54,137 bases of DNA from Pirellulaceae bacterium (GTDB lineage Bacteria; Planctomycetota; Planctomycetia; Pirellulales; Pirellulaceae), in assembly GCA_020852965.1 (NCBI GenBank), contig JADYZV010000108.1:1-54137 (forward strand), given 5' to 3'. Positions 1-9,528 of this stretch are shown here, one piece after another; within the stretch, counting starts at the first letter, position 1; the number at the start of each line of letters is the position of its first letter. A model generated the notes under the pieces. The model saw only the letters and a program-made list of their open reading frames with translations. It was not told where the DNA came from and did no database searches. The position numbers and the translations under genes were made by a program.

Positions 1-109
1 AAGCAAGCATTGGGACACTCCATTTTGATACTAGACTCAATCCGTTCCCATGCATCCTTCGCGAAACTCTTGCCTAAGACAAGCCCCACGCTAATATTCT
101 CATACAATT

Positions 110-1024
110 TTGATGCGATTGCCGTGTGGCGCGGGCCCCATTGGATGTGAGATGGCGCAGACGTTCGCGCAGCTTGGGGCGGAGGTATATGTGGTCGAAT
201 CGGAACACGGCATTCTGCCGCGCGAAGACCGCGATGCTGCCGAGATCGTACAGTCGTCAATGCTTCGCGACGGTGTCAAACTCCTTTGTTGCGGCAAGAA
301 ATTGGTCATCAAAAACGACAATGGAATACGATTGTCTGTCGAGTCTCACGGAACCGTTTACGACGAGCCGGTAAATCAGCTACTCGTATCCGTGGGACGA
401 GCTCCCAACGTCGACCAGCTCAACCTAGAGGCAGTCGGAGCCGAGTTTCACCAGAAAGGTGTCACAGTTAACGATCGCTTGCAAACTACCAATCCAATGA
501 TCTACGCGGCGGGCGACGTCTGTTCGCCATATCAATTCACGCACGCAGCCGACTTCATGGCGCGGATCGTCATTCAGAATGCTCTCTTTAAGGGGCGAAA
601 GAAGTCGAGTTCGTTGGTGATCCCCTGGTCTACCTATACCACTCCTGAAATCGCGCACGTCGGTCTCTACGAACATCAGGCAAAGGAGCAGAACATCGAA
701 ACCGACACCTACGTCCAAAAGTTTCACGAGGTGGACCGAGCCATCCTGGAGAGTGAAGAAAACGGCTTTGTCAAGATTCTCGTTAAGAAGGGGACCGACC
801 AGATCGTCGGTGCAACCATCGTCGCGCGCTCAGCGGGCGACTTGATATCGGAAGTGACTCTGGCGATGAATAGCCGAATCGGCCTCGGGACCATTGCGTC
901 TACGATTCACCCGTATCCGACGCAAGCGGATGCCATCCGAAAGCTCGGAGATCAATTTAATCGAACGAAGCTAACTCCCTTGGTGAAGTCATTATTTAAC
1001 AAGTGGCTTGCGTGGACGAGGTAA
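110..1024 (+). pseudogene. 5'-truncated MerA/dihydrolipoamide-dehydrogenase-type flavoprotein
   Basis: The reading frame encodes the C-terminal ~300 residues of a class I pyridine-nucleotide disulfide oxidoreductase. It opens inside the NAD(P)-binding Rossmann motif (GAGPIGCEMAQ, residues ~7-17), continues through the second FAD contact 'IYAAGDVC' (~150-157), and has a complete dimerisation domain ending 'FNKWLAWTR'. Family members are ~450-550 residues and start with an FAD-binding domain carrying the redox-active CxxxxC pair. That half is absent, and the 110 bases upstream do not encode it. The remnant cannot be catalytic. The tail resembles the mercuric-reductase-like branch, but the substrate cannot be inferred. 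Confidence 0.8.
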
Positions 1025-1093
1025 TCGCTTGAGGCAATGCGAATGGCTGACATCTAAAATCCTGTGATGATTGTCTTTTCCAAAATCGGTTGC

Positions 1094-1264
1094 AGCCGTC
1101 AAAAACGGCAATTGCAATCGACTCAACATGTTGATAACACAAGCCATCGGGGCCCTGGAAAGGGCAAACGGGCACTACTTGCCGTTTGATTGTCTGGCAA
1201 ATACGCTGCGGCTTGATGTCGGTCCCCAGGTCTGTTCGTCGTGACTCGCGCTTTCGCCAGGCGC
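1094..1264 (-). repeat. Inverted copy of a DinB gene 3' end plus downstream DNA
   Basis: These 171 bases are an inverted, diverged copy of 31052-31222, with no net length difference. The copy carries the last ~30 codons of the DinB-family gene at 30566-31141 (in frame to its stop) and ~80 bases of downstream sequence. The rest of the DinB gene is missing here. Joined upstream on the minus strand (about 1407-1265) is an unrelated open frame containing 'TSGQDNEYIGWADAKHED', which I do not recognise. Confidence 0.85.
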
Positions 1265-1649
1265 GAGGGCCAACCGATTATAAACTTCTCCGCAAGTTCC
1301 ATCGCGTCCTCATGCTTCGCATCCGCCCAGCCAATATACTCGTTGTCCTGACCACTCGTATAACTGCCAAAGCAGCGGTGTGCCGTCGGAAAGTCGAACG
1401 TGGTCATCGCTCAACGCGTTGACGTCGCAGCATGCTAGCGCGAAAGTGGGCAATTTAGAGTTCGCCCCGCTGATGAATGAACCAACCAGCTATTTGCCGC
1501 AGGTGATGTGCTTTCCAGCGATCGCTTAAAAAAAGTCTTAGCCAATCCACGAAACAATCGAAAATTCCGAACGATGTCGATTTGGTCGCTCCGTAATCGA
1601 CTACTCCTAAACCGAACATTCGAACCCTTTCAATTTGGAGAGACTGAAC
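1265..1649. other. Intergenic, mostly gene debris
   Basis: No intact gene is supported here. A minus-strand open frame to about 1407 may be a fragment of an unrecognised gene fused to the DinB tail. The last ~60 bases lead into the DUF1579 gene and supply its ribosome-binding site near 1636-1640. Confidence 0.4.
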
Positions 1650-2207
1650 GTGAAAACATTGCTGTTGACCGCCTTGATTCTGAGCCTGAATTGCTACCAT
1701 GAAGCGGCTTTTGGGCAAGCAGCCCCAGCCGTGCCTAAGCCGACTCAAGAACACCACTGGCTCCAGAAGTTCATCGGAGAATGGACAACCGAGTCGAAGG
1801 CAACCATGGGGCCGGACCAGCCGCCGATGCAGTGTAGGGGAACCTTGACCTCACGCAAGCTTGGTGAATTCTGGGTACTCAATGAAATGAAGGGCGAATG
1901 GTCAGGTGAGCCGATGACCGGCATGCAGACGATCGGTTATGACGAAGCTAGAAAGAAGTATGTCGGAACTTGGGTTGATTCGATGACAGCCTTTATGTGG
2001 CATTACGAAGGCAACGTCGATCCGTCCGGCAAGATGTTAACGCTCGACGCGGATGGACCGAACTTCACGGGGGATGGCAAGTTGACGAAGTTTCAAGACA
2101 TCTACGAGTTCAAGTCGGCTGATGAAATCCTGATGACGTCGCGGATGCTCGGCGCAGATGGAAAATGGGTAACATTCATGTCGGGAACCGCGAAACGAGT
2201 CAATTAG
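1650..2207 (+). CDS. Secreted DUF1579-family protein
   Basis: A 185-residue protein of the DUF1579 family. It has a hydrophobic signal peptide (KTLLLTALILSLN at the start, cleavage probably near FGQAA), then the family signature 'HHWLQKFIGEWTTESKA' and the later 'MQTIGYDEARKKYVGTWVD'. DUF1579 proteins form a lipocalin-like barrel of unknown function. I chose the GTG at 1650 over the upstream TTG because GGAG at ~1637-1640 is well spaced and the signal peptide then begins properly. It lies 28 bases upstream of a VOC gene, so the two may be co-transcribed. Confidence 0.8.
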   Translation: MKTLLLTALILSLNCYHEAAFGQAAPAVPKPTQEHHWLQKFIGEWTTESKATMGPDQPPMQCRGTLTSRKLGEFWVLNEMKGEWSGEPMTGMQTIGYDEARKKYVGTWVDSMTAFMWHYEGNVDPSGKMLTLDADGPNFTGDGKLTKFQDIYEFKSADEILMTSRMLGADGKWVTFMSGTAKRVN

Positions 2208-2235
2208 CCGGTATCGCGAGAGGAAATAGATAGAG

Positions 2236-2718
2236 ATGAAACCAGCAAAGAACACAATCTGTCTTTGGTACGATCGCGATGCCGTGGAGGCGGCGAAATT
2301 TTACGCCGAGACATTTCCGAATTCTTCGGTTGGCGCGATGCACCGGGCACCGAGCGACAACCCATCCAGCAAAGAAGACGATGTGTTGACGGTCGAGTTT
2401 ACCGTGATGAGCATTCCTTGCATCGGGCTCAATGGCGGACCGGGTGTTGAGCACAATTGGGCGTTCTCGTTTCAGGTTGCAACAGACGACCAAACCGAAA
2501 CCGATCGCTACTGGAACGCCATCGTTGCGAGTGGTGGCCAGGAGAGCCAGTGCGGCTGGTGCAAGGACCGATGGGGAGTGAATTGGCAGATTACGCCAAC
2601 CATCCTGACGAAAGCATTTACCGGCTCAGATCGAGCCGCCGCCAAACGCGCCTTCGATGCCATGATGACGATGAAAAAGATTGACATCGAAGCTATCGAG
2701 GCAGCGATTCGTGGTTGA
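2236..2718 (+). CDS. VOC-superfamily protein (3-dmu-9_3-mt / PhnB-like)
   Basis: This 160-residue protein has the vicinal-oxygen-chelate pattern of the '3-demethylubiquinone-9 3-methyltransferase' family. Markers are 'CLWYDRDAVEAAKFYAETFP', 'GLNGGPGVEHNWAFSFQV', and the late 'CGWCKDRWGVNWQITP' motif. Despite the family name, members are seldom methyltransferases, so the reaction is unknown. A ribosome-binding site (AGGAAA, ~2220) precedes the ATG. It follows the DUF1579 gene closely in the same direction. Confidence 0.85.
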   Translation: MKPAKNTICLWYDRDAVEAAKFYAETFPNSSVGAMHRAPSDNPSSKEDDVLTVEFTVMSIPCIGLNGGPGVEHNWAFSFQVATDDQTETDRYWNAIVASGGQESQCGWCKDRWGVNWQITPTILTKAFTGSDRAAAKRAFDAMMTMKKIDIEAIEAAIRG

Positions 2719-3071
2719 GGATGATCGTAGCCTAGATGCGATTGTTTAAGAATTGCCCGCAAATGCTTAAGGTCATATTGGGTGGCAGGCGACCGGTCGT
2801 ACCGCATTGCGGATAATCGGACGCAGTAGGAGAAAAGTAAGCTTAAACAAGGCAGTGCATTTTCGGCGTATTCTCGTTATCTTCCAATTTTCGATAGGGT
2901 GGTGAGTTGGCTTTTTGGGATGTAAGGCCTGCGATAGGAAGCCGAGCATACAAATGCAAGAATTCAGTAGAATCTGCCATCGGAGTTATTTAATGAATCG
3001 TCGCACCCGATCGAAAGTAGAAGCTGAAAGAGCGATGCCCGAAAATGCTACCAAAAGGATGGTGACCTCTT
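2719..3071. other. Intergenic with a wide inverted repeat
   Basis: TTGTTTAAG (about 2742-2750) is matched by CTTAAACAA (about 2841-2849). Inside is a second complementary pair, CCGCAAATGC and GCATTGCGG, with one bulged A. The element could fold into a ~108-base structure. It does not show the RYYYAAC...GTTRRRY core of integron attC sites. The short open frames here look non-coding. Confidence 0.45.
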
Positions 3072-4085
3072 ATGCAAAAATGGATCTTTTGCATCTTACT
3101 GGCTGTGTCGACGTTCAGGAGCGCCTGCTTGAACGGGAGTGAATGCGATCCACTCACGCAGCGGCGAGAGGTTCAATGTGAACTACCGGATTCCCGGCTT
3201 CTGCTGAACAAGATTACCAACGATCGCCTTAGCCGTGCATTGGATGAGGCGAATCAAAAGAGAACTTGCGATCGCAAAGACCTTGAGCGAATACTCCTCA
3301 AGTACTTGGGCAATGCATCGGTGGGTGGAATTGAAATACCGATTGGCCCGCATGAATTCGAAATTAACCGTGGCAAGGCCAGGTACATTCGCGAAGGAAT
3401 TCGTCGGCAGTCGATCTGTTCACTTGGAATCAAGAAACGAGAGTCGATCTTCAAAGACCTGACGGTGCGGGAGTCTGCTGCGACTTTTGTGTCGCTTGGC
3501 GCACTAGTGCGAATTGATAATCTTGCCATCAGCTCCGATAAATTCACACACTTCTTCGCCCAAGGACACGACTACTTGGAAGTCTACCGCAGCAAGGGAA
3601 GCGTATGCGCTGCATTGCGTTGGGGAAAAGAAACTGAGCTGGGAAGAAAGGGCATGGAGTCAACGGGGGTGATGTCGTATGGCGACCTTTGCGCCAACTA
3701 CGCTGGGCTGAACTTCTGGCTTACACTCACTGACCCTCTGGATGGTCACATTGCCTACTGCAACGGAAAGTGGATACAAACACGTTGCTTTGACTGGGCA
3801 GCCTATATCACTCCAGGTTGGGACGAAGGTATCAATGTTCCCTGCTATAAGCCCGGGGCGATCCGCCACAAGATCCAATCTCGGATCGGTCAGTTGGTAG
3901 CTGAAGGGGCAATCCCACACTGCCCTCCCCTCGATCGGCATCGGCTGGAAGATCTTACGAAGTTCTATGAACCAGAGCTTCTGCCATGGCTGATCAACCC
4001 AATCAGCCTTGCGTACGTCGCCCCATCGATGAACGCAAATCTGTCGATGGAACGTGAAACTGAATTGATGGGTGCTTCTGACTGA
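3072..4085 (+). CDS. Secreted hypothetical protein
   Basis: This 337-residue protein starts with a signal-peptide-like segment (MQKWIFCILLAVSTFRSA) and is otherwise soluble. It includes 'SYGDLCANYAGLNFWLTLTD' in the middle and aromatic-rich segments with several cysteines. I cannot name a family. An AAGGA sequence lies ~13 bases before the ATG. Its end approaches the convergent DUF3500 gene by 36 bases. Confidence 0.65.
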   Translation: MQKWIFCILLAVSTFRSACLNGSECDPLTQRREVQCELPDSRLLLNKITNDRLSRALDEANQKRTCDRKDLERILLKYLGNASVGGIEIPIGPHEFEINRGKARYIREGIRRQSICSLGIKKRESIFKDLTVRESAATFVSLGALVRIDNLAISSDKFTHFFAQGHDYLEVYRSKGSVCAALRWGKETELGRKGMESTGVMSYGDLCANYAGLNFWLTLTDPLDGHIAYCNGKWIQTRCFDWAAYITPGWDEGINVPCYKPGAIRHKIQSRIGQLVAEGAIPHCPPLDRHRLEDLTKFYEPELLPWLINPISLAYVAPSMNANLSMERETELMGASD

Positions 4086-4121
4086 AAAGCCGCCCGGGTA
4101 ATATCAGCGATACACAAGGGC

Positions 4122-5177
4122 TTACTCGCCCTCAAGCTGTCTTCCGTAAGCATTTGTCGGATCGCGGTATATTGTGTGGATATGATTGGCTTGCTGGTCT
4201 TGAGCTGCGTATTCAATCAACAGCGTTGGGCCTTGGATCGAGTAATCGATGGCGTCACCGTTGGTTGTGCCTCCTCGCCAACCAAACTTCATTTCTGAAA
4301 ACTCTTTCTTCAAAGCGTTCATCCGTAGCTGAGCTTGCTCCGGAGGCAGGATTCCAACCCACTGTACAATGAGCTGTTCCAACAATATGAGCTGTGATGC
4401 CGTAAAGGTGTCACACGATACTCCATTGAGCTTCGGAATTTGATCGTTGCCTGGTCCGGCTGCCAAATTGCCTTTTGCATTCGACAAGATGGCTGAGTGC
4501 TGCTGAACTTCATTGAGGCTACCGACCAGCTCGAAAGCGACATCGTTCTCTGCTGCCAAGGGACGGATTTCCTTTTCGCCAATCTTGAATTTGACAGGCT
4601 GAGCTCCAGTGTGACTGGGTGCTAAGGTGATCTTGTCACCGTGCATGGACAAGTTCAATCCGAGATGGTGTCCGTCTAGTTGAAACCCCCAAGGCTCCGA
4701 GGCTGATGGTTCGCCAAATAGCACAACAAAGAAGTCCTCTGTGCCGAATCCAGGGCGAGGATTTCCATCCTCAAGCAGCTGATCGTCGGCCAGCATCACG
4801 TGGCAAATCTTGTCGTATCCTTCCTGGCTGAGCAGCGTTGCCAGCAAGTCGCAAAACGCCTTCATCTGCGTTTCGTCGCATTTGCCAAGAGCTAGCCCTC
4901 CATTGCCTGAACGCTGCGGCAGGTTCGTCCACTTTTTGCGTTCGGCACTTTTCAACTCCTCAAGCACTTGGTCGCGTTGAGATTCCTCGAGCGTTGTCAC
5001 GAAAGCCAGAGCTGCATCAGCCATCGCGGCAGCCGAGTGACTGCGAACCTGCGGTGAATAGGTTCCCACGATACGACTGGACTCGGAAACGTAGCTCGCA
5101 TGCTGATGGCCTTCATGAGCCATCGCATGACACGGAGTGAAAGCTATGGCGACAAGTAGCAGGACTTTTTTGTACAC
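4122..5177 (-). CDS. Exported DUF3500-family protein
   Basis: Reading from GTG at 5177, the 351-residue product has a signal peptide (YKKVLLLVAIAFTPCHAMA), a His-rich start (HEGHQHA), and DUF3500 hallmarks such as 'GFGTEDFFVVLFGEPSASEP' and 'WGFQLDGHHLGLNLS'. DUF3500 proteins are periplasmic or extracellular, with no established biochemistry. The longer frame to 5252 would put 25 extra residues before the signal peptide, so the internal start is preferred. Confidence 0.75.
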   Translation of the reverse strand: MYKKVLLLVAIAFTPCHAMAHEGHQHASYVSESSRIVGTYSPQVRSHSAAAMADAALAFVTTLEESQRDQVLEELKSAERKKWTNLPQRSGNGGLALGKCDETQMKAFCDLLATLLSQEGYDKICHVMLADDQLLEDGNPRPGFGTEDFFVVLFGEPSASEPWGFQLDGHHLGLNLSMHGDKITLAPSHTGAQPVKFKIGEKEIRPLAAENDVAFELVGSLNEVQQHSAILSNAKGNLAAGPGNDQIPKLNGVSCDTFTASQLILLEQLIVQWVGILPPEQAQLRMNALKKEFSEMKFGWRGGTTNGDAIDYSIQGPTLLIEYAAQDQQANHIHTIYRDPTNAYGRQLEGE

Positions 5178-5318
5178 GATATTCCCTGTTCCCGTTAATA
5201 TGCCTGCGATGCTGTTCCAGCGCTGGACCTCCAGCGAGAGCGCATCATACAAAAAATTTCAGGCAACTGAAAGCCATGAGTCGTCTCATCGGTTGCACTT
5301 GAAAACAATCGCGGCATC

Positions 5319-5966
5319 TCATGGAGATCGATCTAAAAAAGCATCGAGCGTTGTGCCTTTTGGCAAATCCAACATGCCATGGGCTGTCAAACGATCCAGT
5401 TCTTGGTAGCGGATGTCGACCATCGATGTCACCTTTCTAAATGCATCCTCGACTTGCTCATTCGCAGATTGCTGAGTTTGCGAGTTTTCGGACAGCAGCT
5501 TCTTGAATAGCCTTTCATGCCCTGGATCAGTTGAAATCCGTACATGATCTAGTTCGTGCAATACCAGCCGGTTCGTCCAAAACGTCTCTCGATCTGGAAG
5601 CTCGCGGAACCAAACGATGTGATCGCAGGTGAGCCCGCGGCGACCCAAGCGGATTGTCGTCACCAGTTGCTGACGATTGCCTCGTCGCTGCACACTACTT
5701 TGGGTACGAAAGTCAAAGTTCATTTGGTAGACGGTTAGTGCGCCCAGGCGACGTCCGTTTGGCATCGTCATCGACGAAGGCTTCTCCTGCGGGCCGTAAC
5801 AAAATCGAACATCCGTTTGTCTAAGCAGTTCCGCGATTCTGGAGGGGGTGGGAGGAAGTTCGGAGAGTTCGAGCGTGCCGGATTGAGCTGCCGCGTTTGG
5901 CAAGTTGACAAGGCAAATGGCCACCATCCCCGATAACCAAATCGATTTGAAACGGCGTTTTGACAT
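5319..5966 (-). CDS. Exported protein with HExxH metal-binding motif
   Basis: This 215-residue protein has an N-terminal signal peptide (residues ~6-28, ending NAAAQ). It carries 'VLHELDHVRIST', which has the HExxH geometry of zinc peptidases (DUF922-like or gluzincin-like). A possible third ligand is the nearby H in 'DPGHERLF'. Proteolytic activity is inferred only from this motif. It is oriented like its DUF3500 neighbour but separated from it by ~140 bases. Confidence 0.6.
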   Translation of the reverse strand: MSKRRFKSIWLSGMVAICLVNLPNAAAQSGTLELSELPPTPSRIAELLRQTDVRFCYGPQEKPSSMTMPNGRRLGALTVYQMNFDFRTQSSVQRRGNRQQLVTTIRLGRRGLTCDHIVWFRELPDRETFWTNRLVLHELDHVRISTDPGHERLFKKLLSENSQTQQSANEQVEDAFRKVTSMVDIRYQELDRLTAHGMLDLPKGTTLDAFLDRSP

Positions 5967-6352
5967 TCTCTGTCACTTGGTTCGTGGAAGGAACAGTGCA
6001 CTTTCGATAAACAGCGATCCGTCTATGACGGAGATTGCTGCGGCGAGAACTCGGCGGCTTTCCAGTTGTTCGAAACCGCGTAGGCGGCGTGTTGTGCGGC
6101 GTTTCATCTGACGGCCCCAACTCTTGAGAAATTCAAGGCGAGTTAGTCTCGCCTCTTTACTTTATGAGGACAATTTGTAGCAAAGCCAGTCACAGTCCTA
6201 ACCACGATGTGTCACGATTGGGCCAAAAAATCGTCCTTAAGCATTGTGGAAAGAAATATGTGGAGTTTTCTTTCGCAATCCATACTTTTCTTGGCCCTCT
6301 TCGCATACTCAGCACGCATGAACTAGCGGAACCAAAGAAAAAGGACCGATTG
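5967..6352. other. Divergent promoter region
   Basis: This 386-base interval separates the leftward HExxH gene from the rightward sigma-factor operon and should hold both promoters. An in-frame extension of the sigma gene reaches back to 6164, but its sequence does not resemble a sigma-factor N-terminus. I see no convincing palindrome. Confidence 0.4.
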
Positions 6353-7009
6353 ATGGAAGCCATATCCGATTCGTCGCAAACCGACCGCCCCATCGCTGAA
6401 GCCATTGACTCGGCGCGGGACGGGAATACGCAGACGCTGGGGAAACTTCTGCAGCTCTATCGCAATTACCTCAGCGTGCTGGCAACGACGCAACTTGGTC
6501 GCCAATTGCGACGACGGATGAGCACGTCCGATTTGGTGCAAGAAACGATGTTGGCGGCGCACCGCGACTTTGGCGATTTTCGTGGCGGTAGCGAAGGCGA
6601 GCTGCTGGCCTGGCTCCGGCAGATTCTAAGTAACTGTCTCAGTCATGCGGTCCAAAAGAACATTCACGCCAAGAAGCGGGACATGCGCCGCGAAGTTGCC
6701 ATCGATTTCGTCGCAAAGAACCTCGACAACAGCGTCACTCCCATGTGCAACCTCCTACCGGACAACGCTGCGACACCGAGTCAGATCGTGGGGCGGCGAG
6801 AACTCGCGGCTGAGCTTTCCAGCCAACTGGCCAAACTCAAGCCGAGCTACCGCGACGTGATTGTCTATCGCAATCTGCAAGGCTTGTCGTTTGAAGAAGT
6901 TGCCGACCGTATGGAAATCAAGTCGGGCGCGGCACGTATGCTGTGGACGCGTGCGATGGCCAAGTTCAAGGAGGTGTGTGACCTCAGCGATTCGGGAGAC
7001 CGACGATGA
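6353..7009 (+). CDS. ECF-type RNA polymerase sigma factor
   Basis: This 218-residue sigma-70 family protein has region 2 around 'MSTSDLVQETMLAAHRDFGDFRG' (about residues 55-80) and region 4 around 'YRDVIVYRNLQGLSFEEVADRM' (about 170-190). It lacks regions 1 and 3, so it is an extracytoplasmic-function type. The ATG at 6353 has AAGGA seven bases upstream. Its stop overlaps the kinase start (ATGA), a pairing typical of planctomycete sigma/kinase modules. The kinase probably controls the sigma factor's activity; this is inferred from context. Confidence 0.9.
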   Translation: MEAISDSSQTDRPIAEAIDSARDGNTQTLGKLLQLYRNYLSVLATTQLGRQLRRRMSTSDLVQETMLAAHRDFGDFRGGSEGELLAWLRQILSNCLSHAVQKNIHAKKRDMRREVAIDFVAKNLDNSVTPMCNLLPDNAATPSQIVGRRELAAELSSQLAKLKPSYRDVIVYRNLQGLSFEEVADRMEIKSGAARMLWTRAMAKFKEVCDLSDSGDRR

Positions 7010-9528
7010 TTTCTCTTTCTAATCGAAACCACTGGAACAACGACGAAAGTGACGAACCGCTGGCGATGCGGAACTTGACGGATACCCAGAAAGACAAACT
7101 GGGCACGTTGCTCGAAAAATACATGACGGCGCTTGAATCCGGGATGCCGCCATCGGTGGGCTCGCTGACGCGATCATGTCCCGAATTGCGCGACGCGTTG
7201 CAAGCATGTGTTGAAGGTTTGGAAGGCTTGCATCGCATGGCCGCTGGCGAAAGCACCGTCGAGGCGCTCTCGACACACGACCCACGACGCCTCGGCGACT
7301 TTGAGCTTCACAAAGAAATCGGCCGCGGCGGTATGGGGGTTGTCTATCGGGCCACTCAGACGTCGCTTCACCGAACCGTCGCGATCAAGTTGCTGCCGCT
7401 CACTTCGGTGCTCGATTCACGTCAGCTTACCCGCTTTCAACACGAGGCCGAAGCGGCCGCGAGTTTACAACACCCTAACATCGTGCCCGTCTACGCAGTT
7501 GGCTGCGAGCGAGGAATTCATTTCTACGCAATGCAGTTCATCCAAGGGAGTGCGATGGGCGCGGCAACCGTAGAGGCTAGAGATGTTCGAGAGTCCAATT
7601 CGGATTCGTCACAAGTCTCGGCGACTTCCGATTGGCGTACTGCTGTCGCTCAAGCCGCGCAAGTTGCCGATGGCCTGCATGCTGCTCACAAACTCGGCGT
7701 CATTCACCGCGACATAAAACCGTCGAATTTGATTGTCGATCATAACGGCAAGCCCTGGATCACCGATTTCGGGTTGGCTCGAATCCAGAGCAACGTCTCA
7801 CTGACGCAGTCCGGCGACGTGATCGGCACGATGCGTTATATGAGTCCCGAACAGTCGCGCGGCGAGTCCGCGATCGTGGACGGTCGCACCGATGTCTACT
7901 CGCTCGGCACGACGCTCTACGAAATGCTCGCCGGCACACCTGCGCACGACGGTGAGGATGCCCGGTCGATTCTGCGACAAATCGAAGAAGACGTGGTTCC
8001 GCTGCGAAGACATTGCCCAGGATTGCCACGCGATCTAGAAACCGTAGTCGCCAAGGCGATGGCCACTCATCGCGACGGCCGTTACGAAACTGCCCATGAC
8101 TTCGCTAGCGACCTCCGCCGGGTACTCGCCGATGAGCCAACCGTTGCGCGACCGCCGACGTGGCTCGATCGCAGTGTTCGCTTGGCGACGAAGTTTCGCG
8201 CTACTGTTGCTGCAGCAACGGTCGTCGGCGTCCTGGCACTTGCAGGTTTCGCGATCAGCAACGCGCGACTAGCCGCCGCGAACCGGCTTTCTAATTCCCG
8301 TGCCTCGCTCGCGAAAGATAACGAAGATATTGCACGCGAAGCAATCGACAATCTGGGAACGCAGATGGCAGAGTTGCTTGGCGACATCCCCGCTGCCAAT
8401 TCGGTGCGCCACCGCTTGCTCACCGAAACGCTAGACTACTACCAGCGTTTGGCGACAAACACCGACTTGCTCGGCACTCCGAACCACGATCGACAACTTG
8501 ATCTCGCCAACATCCACGGCAAGATCGGAAGCTTCCAAAGTGAACTGGGCATGCGCGCTGACGCAAGGCGATCGCTTGAGGAGTCGCAGCGACGATACGA
8601 AACCATTGCCGAAAAATTCCCAGAGGACGCAGCCTTACTGCTCCAATGGTCGATCAGCCAGAATAACCTTGCTGAGGCATTGGCAGATAGTGGTGACTTC
8701 GTTTCGGCGGCGGAATGGTTTGCCAAAGCGATCGCTCTTCAGAATCGTTTAAATACCGATTCAGACGAAATTGTGATAACGGAACTGGCGACGACGCTCA
8801 ACAACCTCGGAAGGATGCTCACCGACTCAGAGAACGCAAGTGAAGCCGAGATCGTCTTTCAACGAGCCATCAACTTGCTTGGCAATTCCTTAGCGCACGG
8901 CAACCTGCGCTCGATCATCCAGTCCAACCTCGCTGGACTGCTCGTCCGACGTGATAACATACGAGCCACAGAAATCGCGCGTCAATCACTGGTTGCTCAA
9001 TTGGAACAACTCGAAGCAGTCCCGAGCGATGCCAAGGCGGCGACACGAGTGGTTCTCACGCTCAACACGTTGGCCAGTGCGCAAGCCGGTCAGTCGCAGC
9101 ATCGAGAAGCCATCGAGTCGCTTCGCAGTGCCATCGACATCAGCGGACAATTGCGAAGACGCTGGCCAGATCAAGGAAGCTATCGCCGCGACCTCGGAAT
9201 CAGCCTCAATCAACTCGGACTAAGTCTCTCTGCGATTGGTCAGACCGACCGAGCCGCGGATGCCTTTGAGCGATCCAGTCAGCAAGCTAGAGAGTTGTTG
9301 AAAGCGTACGGCGACGACGCGCAGCTTCACAGCATGCTCGGCTCAACGCTCAACAATCTTGCCTTTCTGAAAAAGCAACTCGGCGACTACTTGACCGCCA
9401 GGTCGCTTTACACCGAAGCGATTGAGCACCAGCGACACGCAGTGAAGCTGGCGCCGCAAGTGCCACGGTATCAAGTCTATCTAAGCAAACACGAGCACAA
9501 TCTGCAAAACCTTCGAGGTGACTCATGA
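7006..9528 (+). CDS. Membrane Ser/Thr protein kinase with TPR region
   Basis: This 840-residue Hanks-type kinase has a ~95-residue leader, then the glycine loop 'IGRGGMGVVYRA', catalytic loop 'HRDIKPSN' (about 233-240), 'TDFGLAR' (about 251-257), and the APE-like 'MSPEQSRGE'. One transmembrane helix lies at ~398-418. The rest is an extracytoplasmic helical TPR-like region with repeats such as 'LNNLGRML' and 'LNQLGLSLSAIG'. This layout suggests a receptor kinase. It overlaps the upstream sigma gene and the downstream surface-protein gene by 4 bases each, implying translational coupling. Confidence 0.92.
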   Translation: MISLSNRNHWNNDESDEPLAMRNLTDTQKDKLGTLLEKYMTALESGMPPSVGSLTRSCPELRDALQACVEGLEGLHRMAAGESTVEALSTHDPRRLGDFELHKEIGRGGMGVVYRATQTSLHRTVAIKLLPLTSVLDSRQLTRFQHEAEAAASLQHPNIVPVYAVGCERGIHFYAMQFIQGSAMGAATVEARDVRESNSDSSQVSATSDWRTAVAQAAQVADGLHAAHKLGVIHRDIKPSNLIVDHNGKPWITDFGLARIQSNVSLTQSGDVIGTMRYMSPEQSRGESAIVDGRTDVYSLGTTLYEMLAGTPAHDGEDARSILRQIEEDVVPLRRHCPGLPRDLETVVAKAMATHRDGRYETAHDFASDLRRVLADEPTVARPPTWLDRSVRLATKFRATVAAATVVGVLALAGFAISNARLAAANRLSNSRASLAKDNEDIAREAIDNLGTQMAELLGDIPAANSVRHRLLTETLDYYQRLATNTDLLGTPNHDRQLDLANIHGKIGSFQSELGMRADARRSLEESQRRYETIAEKFPEDAALLLQWSISQNNLAEALADSGDFVSAAEWFAKAIALQNRLNTDSDEIVITELATTLNNLGRMLTDSENASEAEIVFQRAINLLGNSLAHGNLRSIIQSNLAGLLVRRDNIRATEIARQSLVAQLEQLEAVPSDAKAATRVVLTLNTLASAQAGQSQHREAIESLRSAIDISGQLRRRWPDQGSYRRDLGISLNQLGLSLSAIGQTDRAADAFERSSQQARELLKAYGDDAQLHSMLGSTLNNLAFLKKQLGDYLTARSLYTEAIEHQRHAVKLAPQVPRYQVYLSKHEHNLQNLRGDS

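Noticed and set aside
1508-1702. Plus-strand ORF overlapping the DUF1579 start
   Set aside because: Its composition is not protein-like and it overlaps the signal-peptide codons of the DUF1579 gene in another frame.
2742-2849. Possible integron attC site, with many small cassette-like genes in the window
   Set aside because: The inverted repeat lacks the RYYYAAC...GTTRRRY cores, genes lie in both orientations, and no attC-like sites or integron integrase (with its extra α-helix motif) are seen between the small genes.
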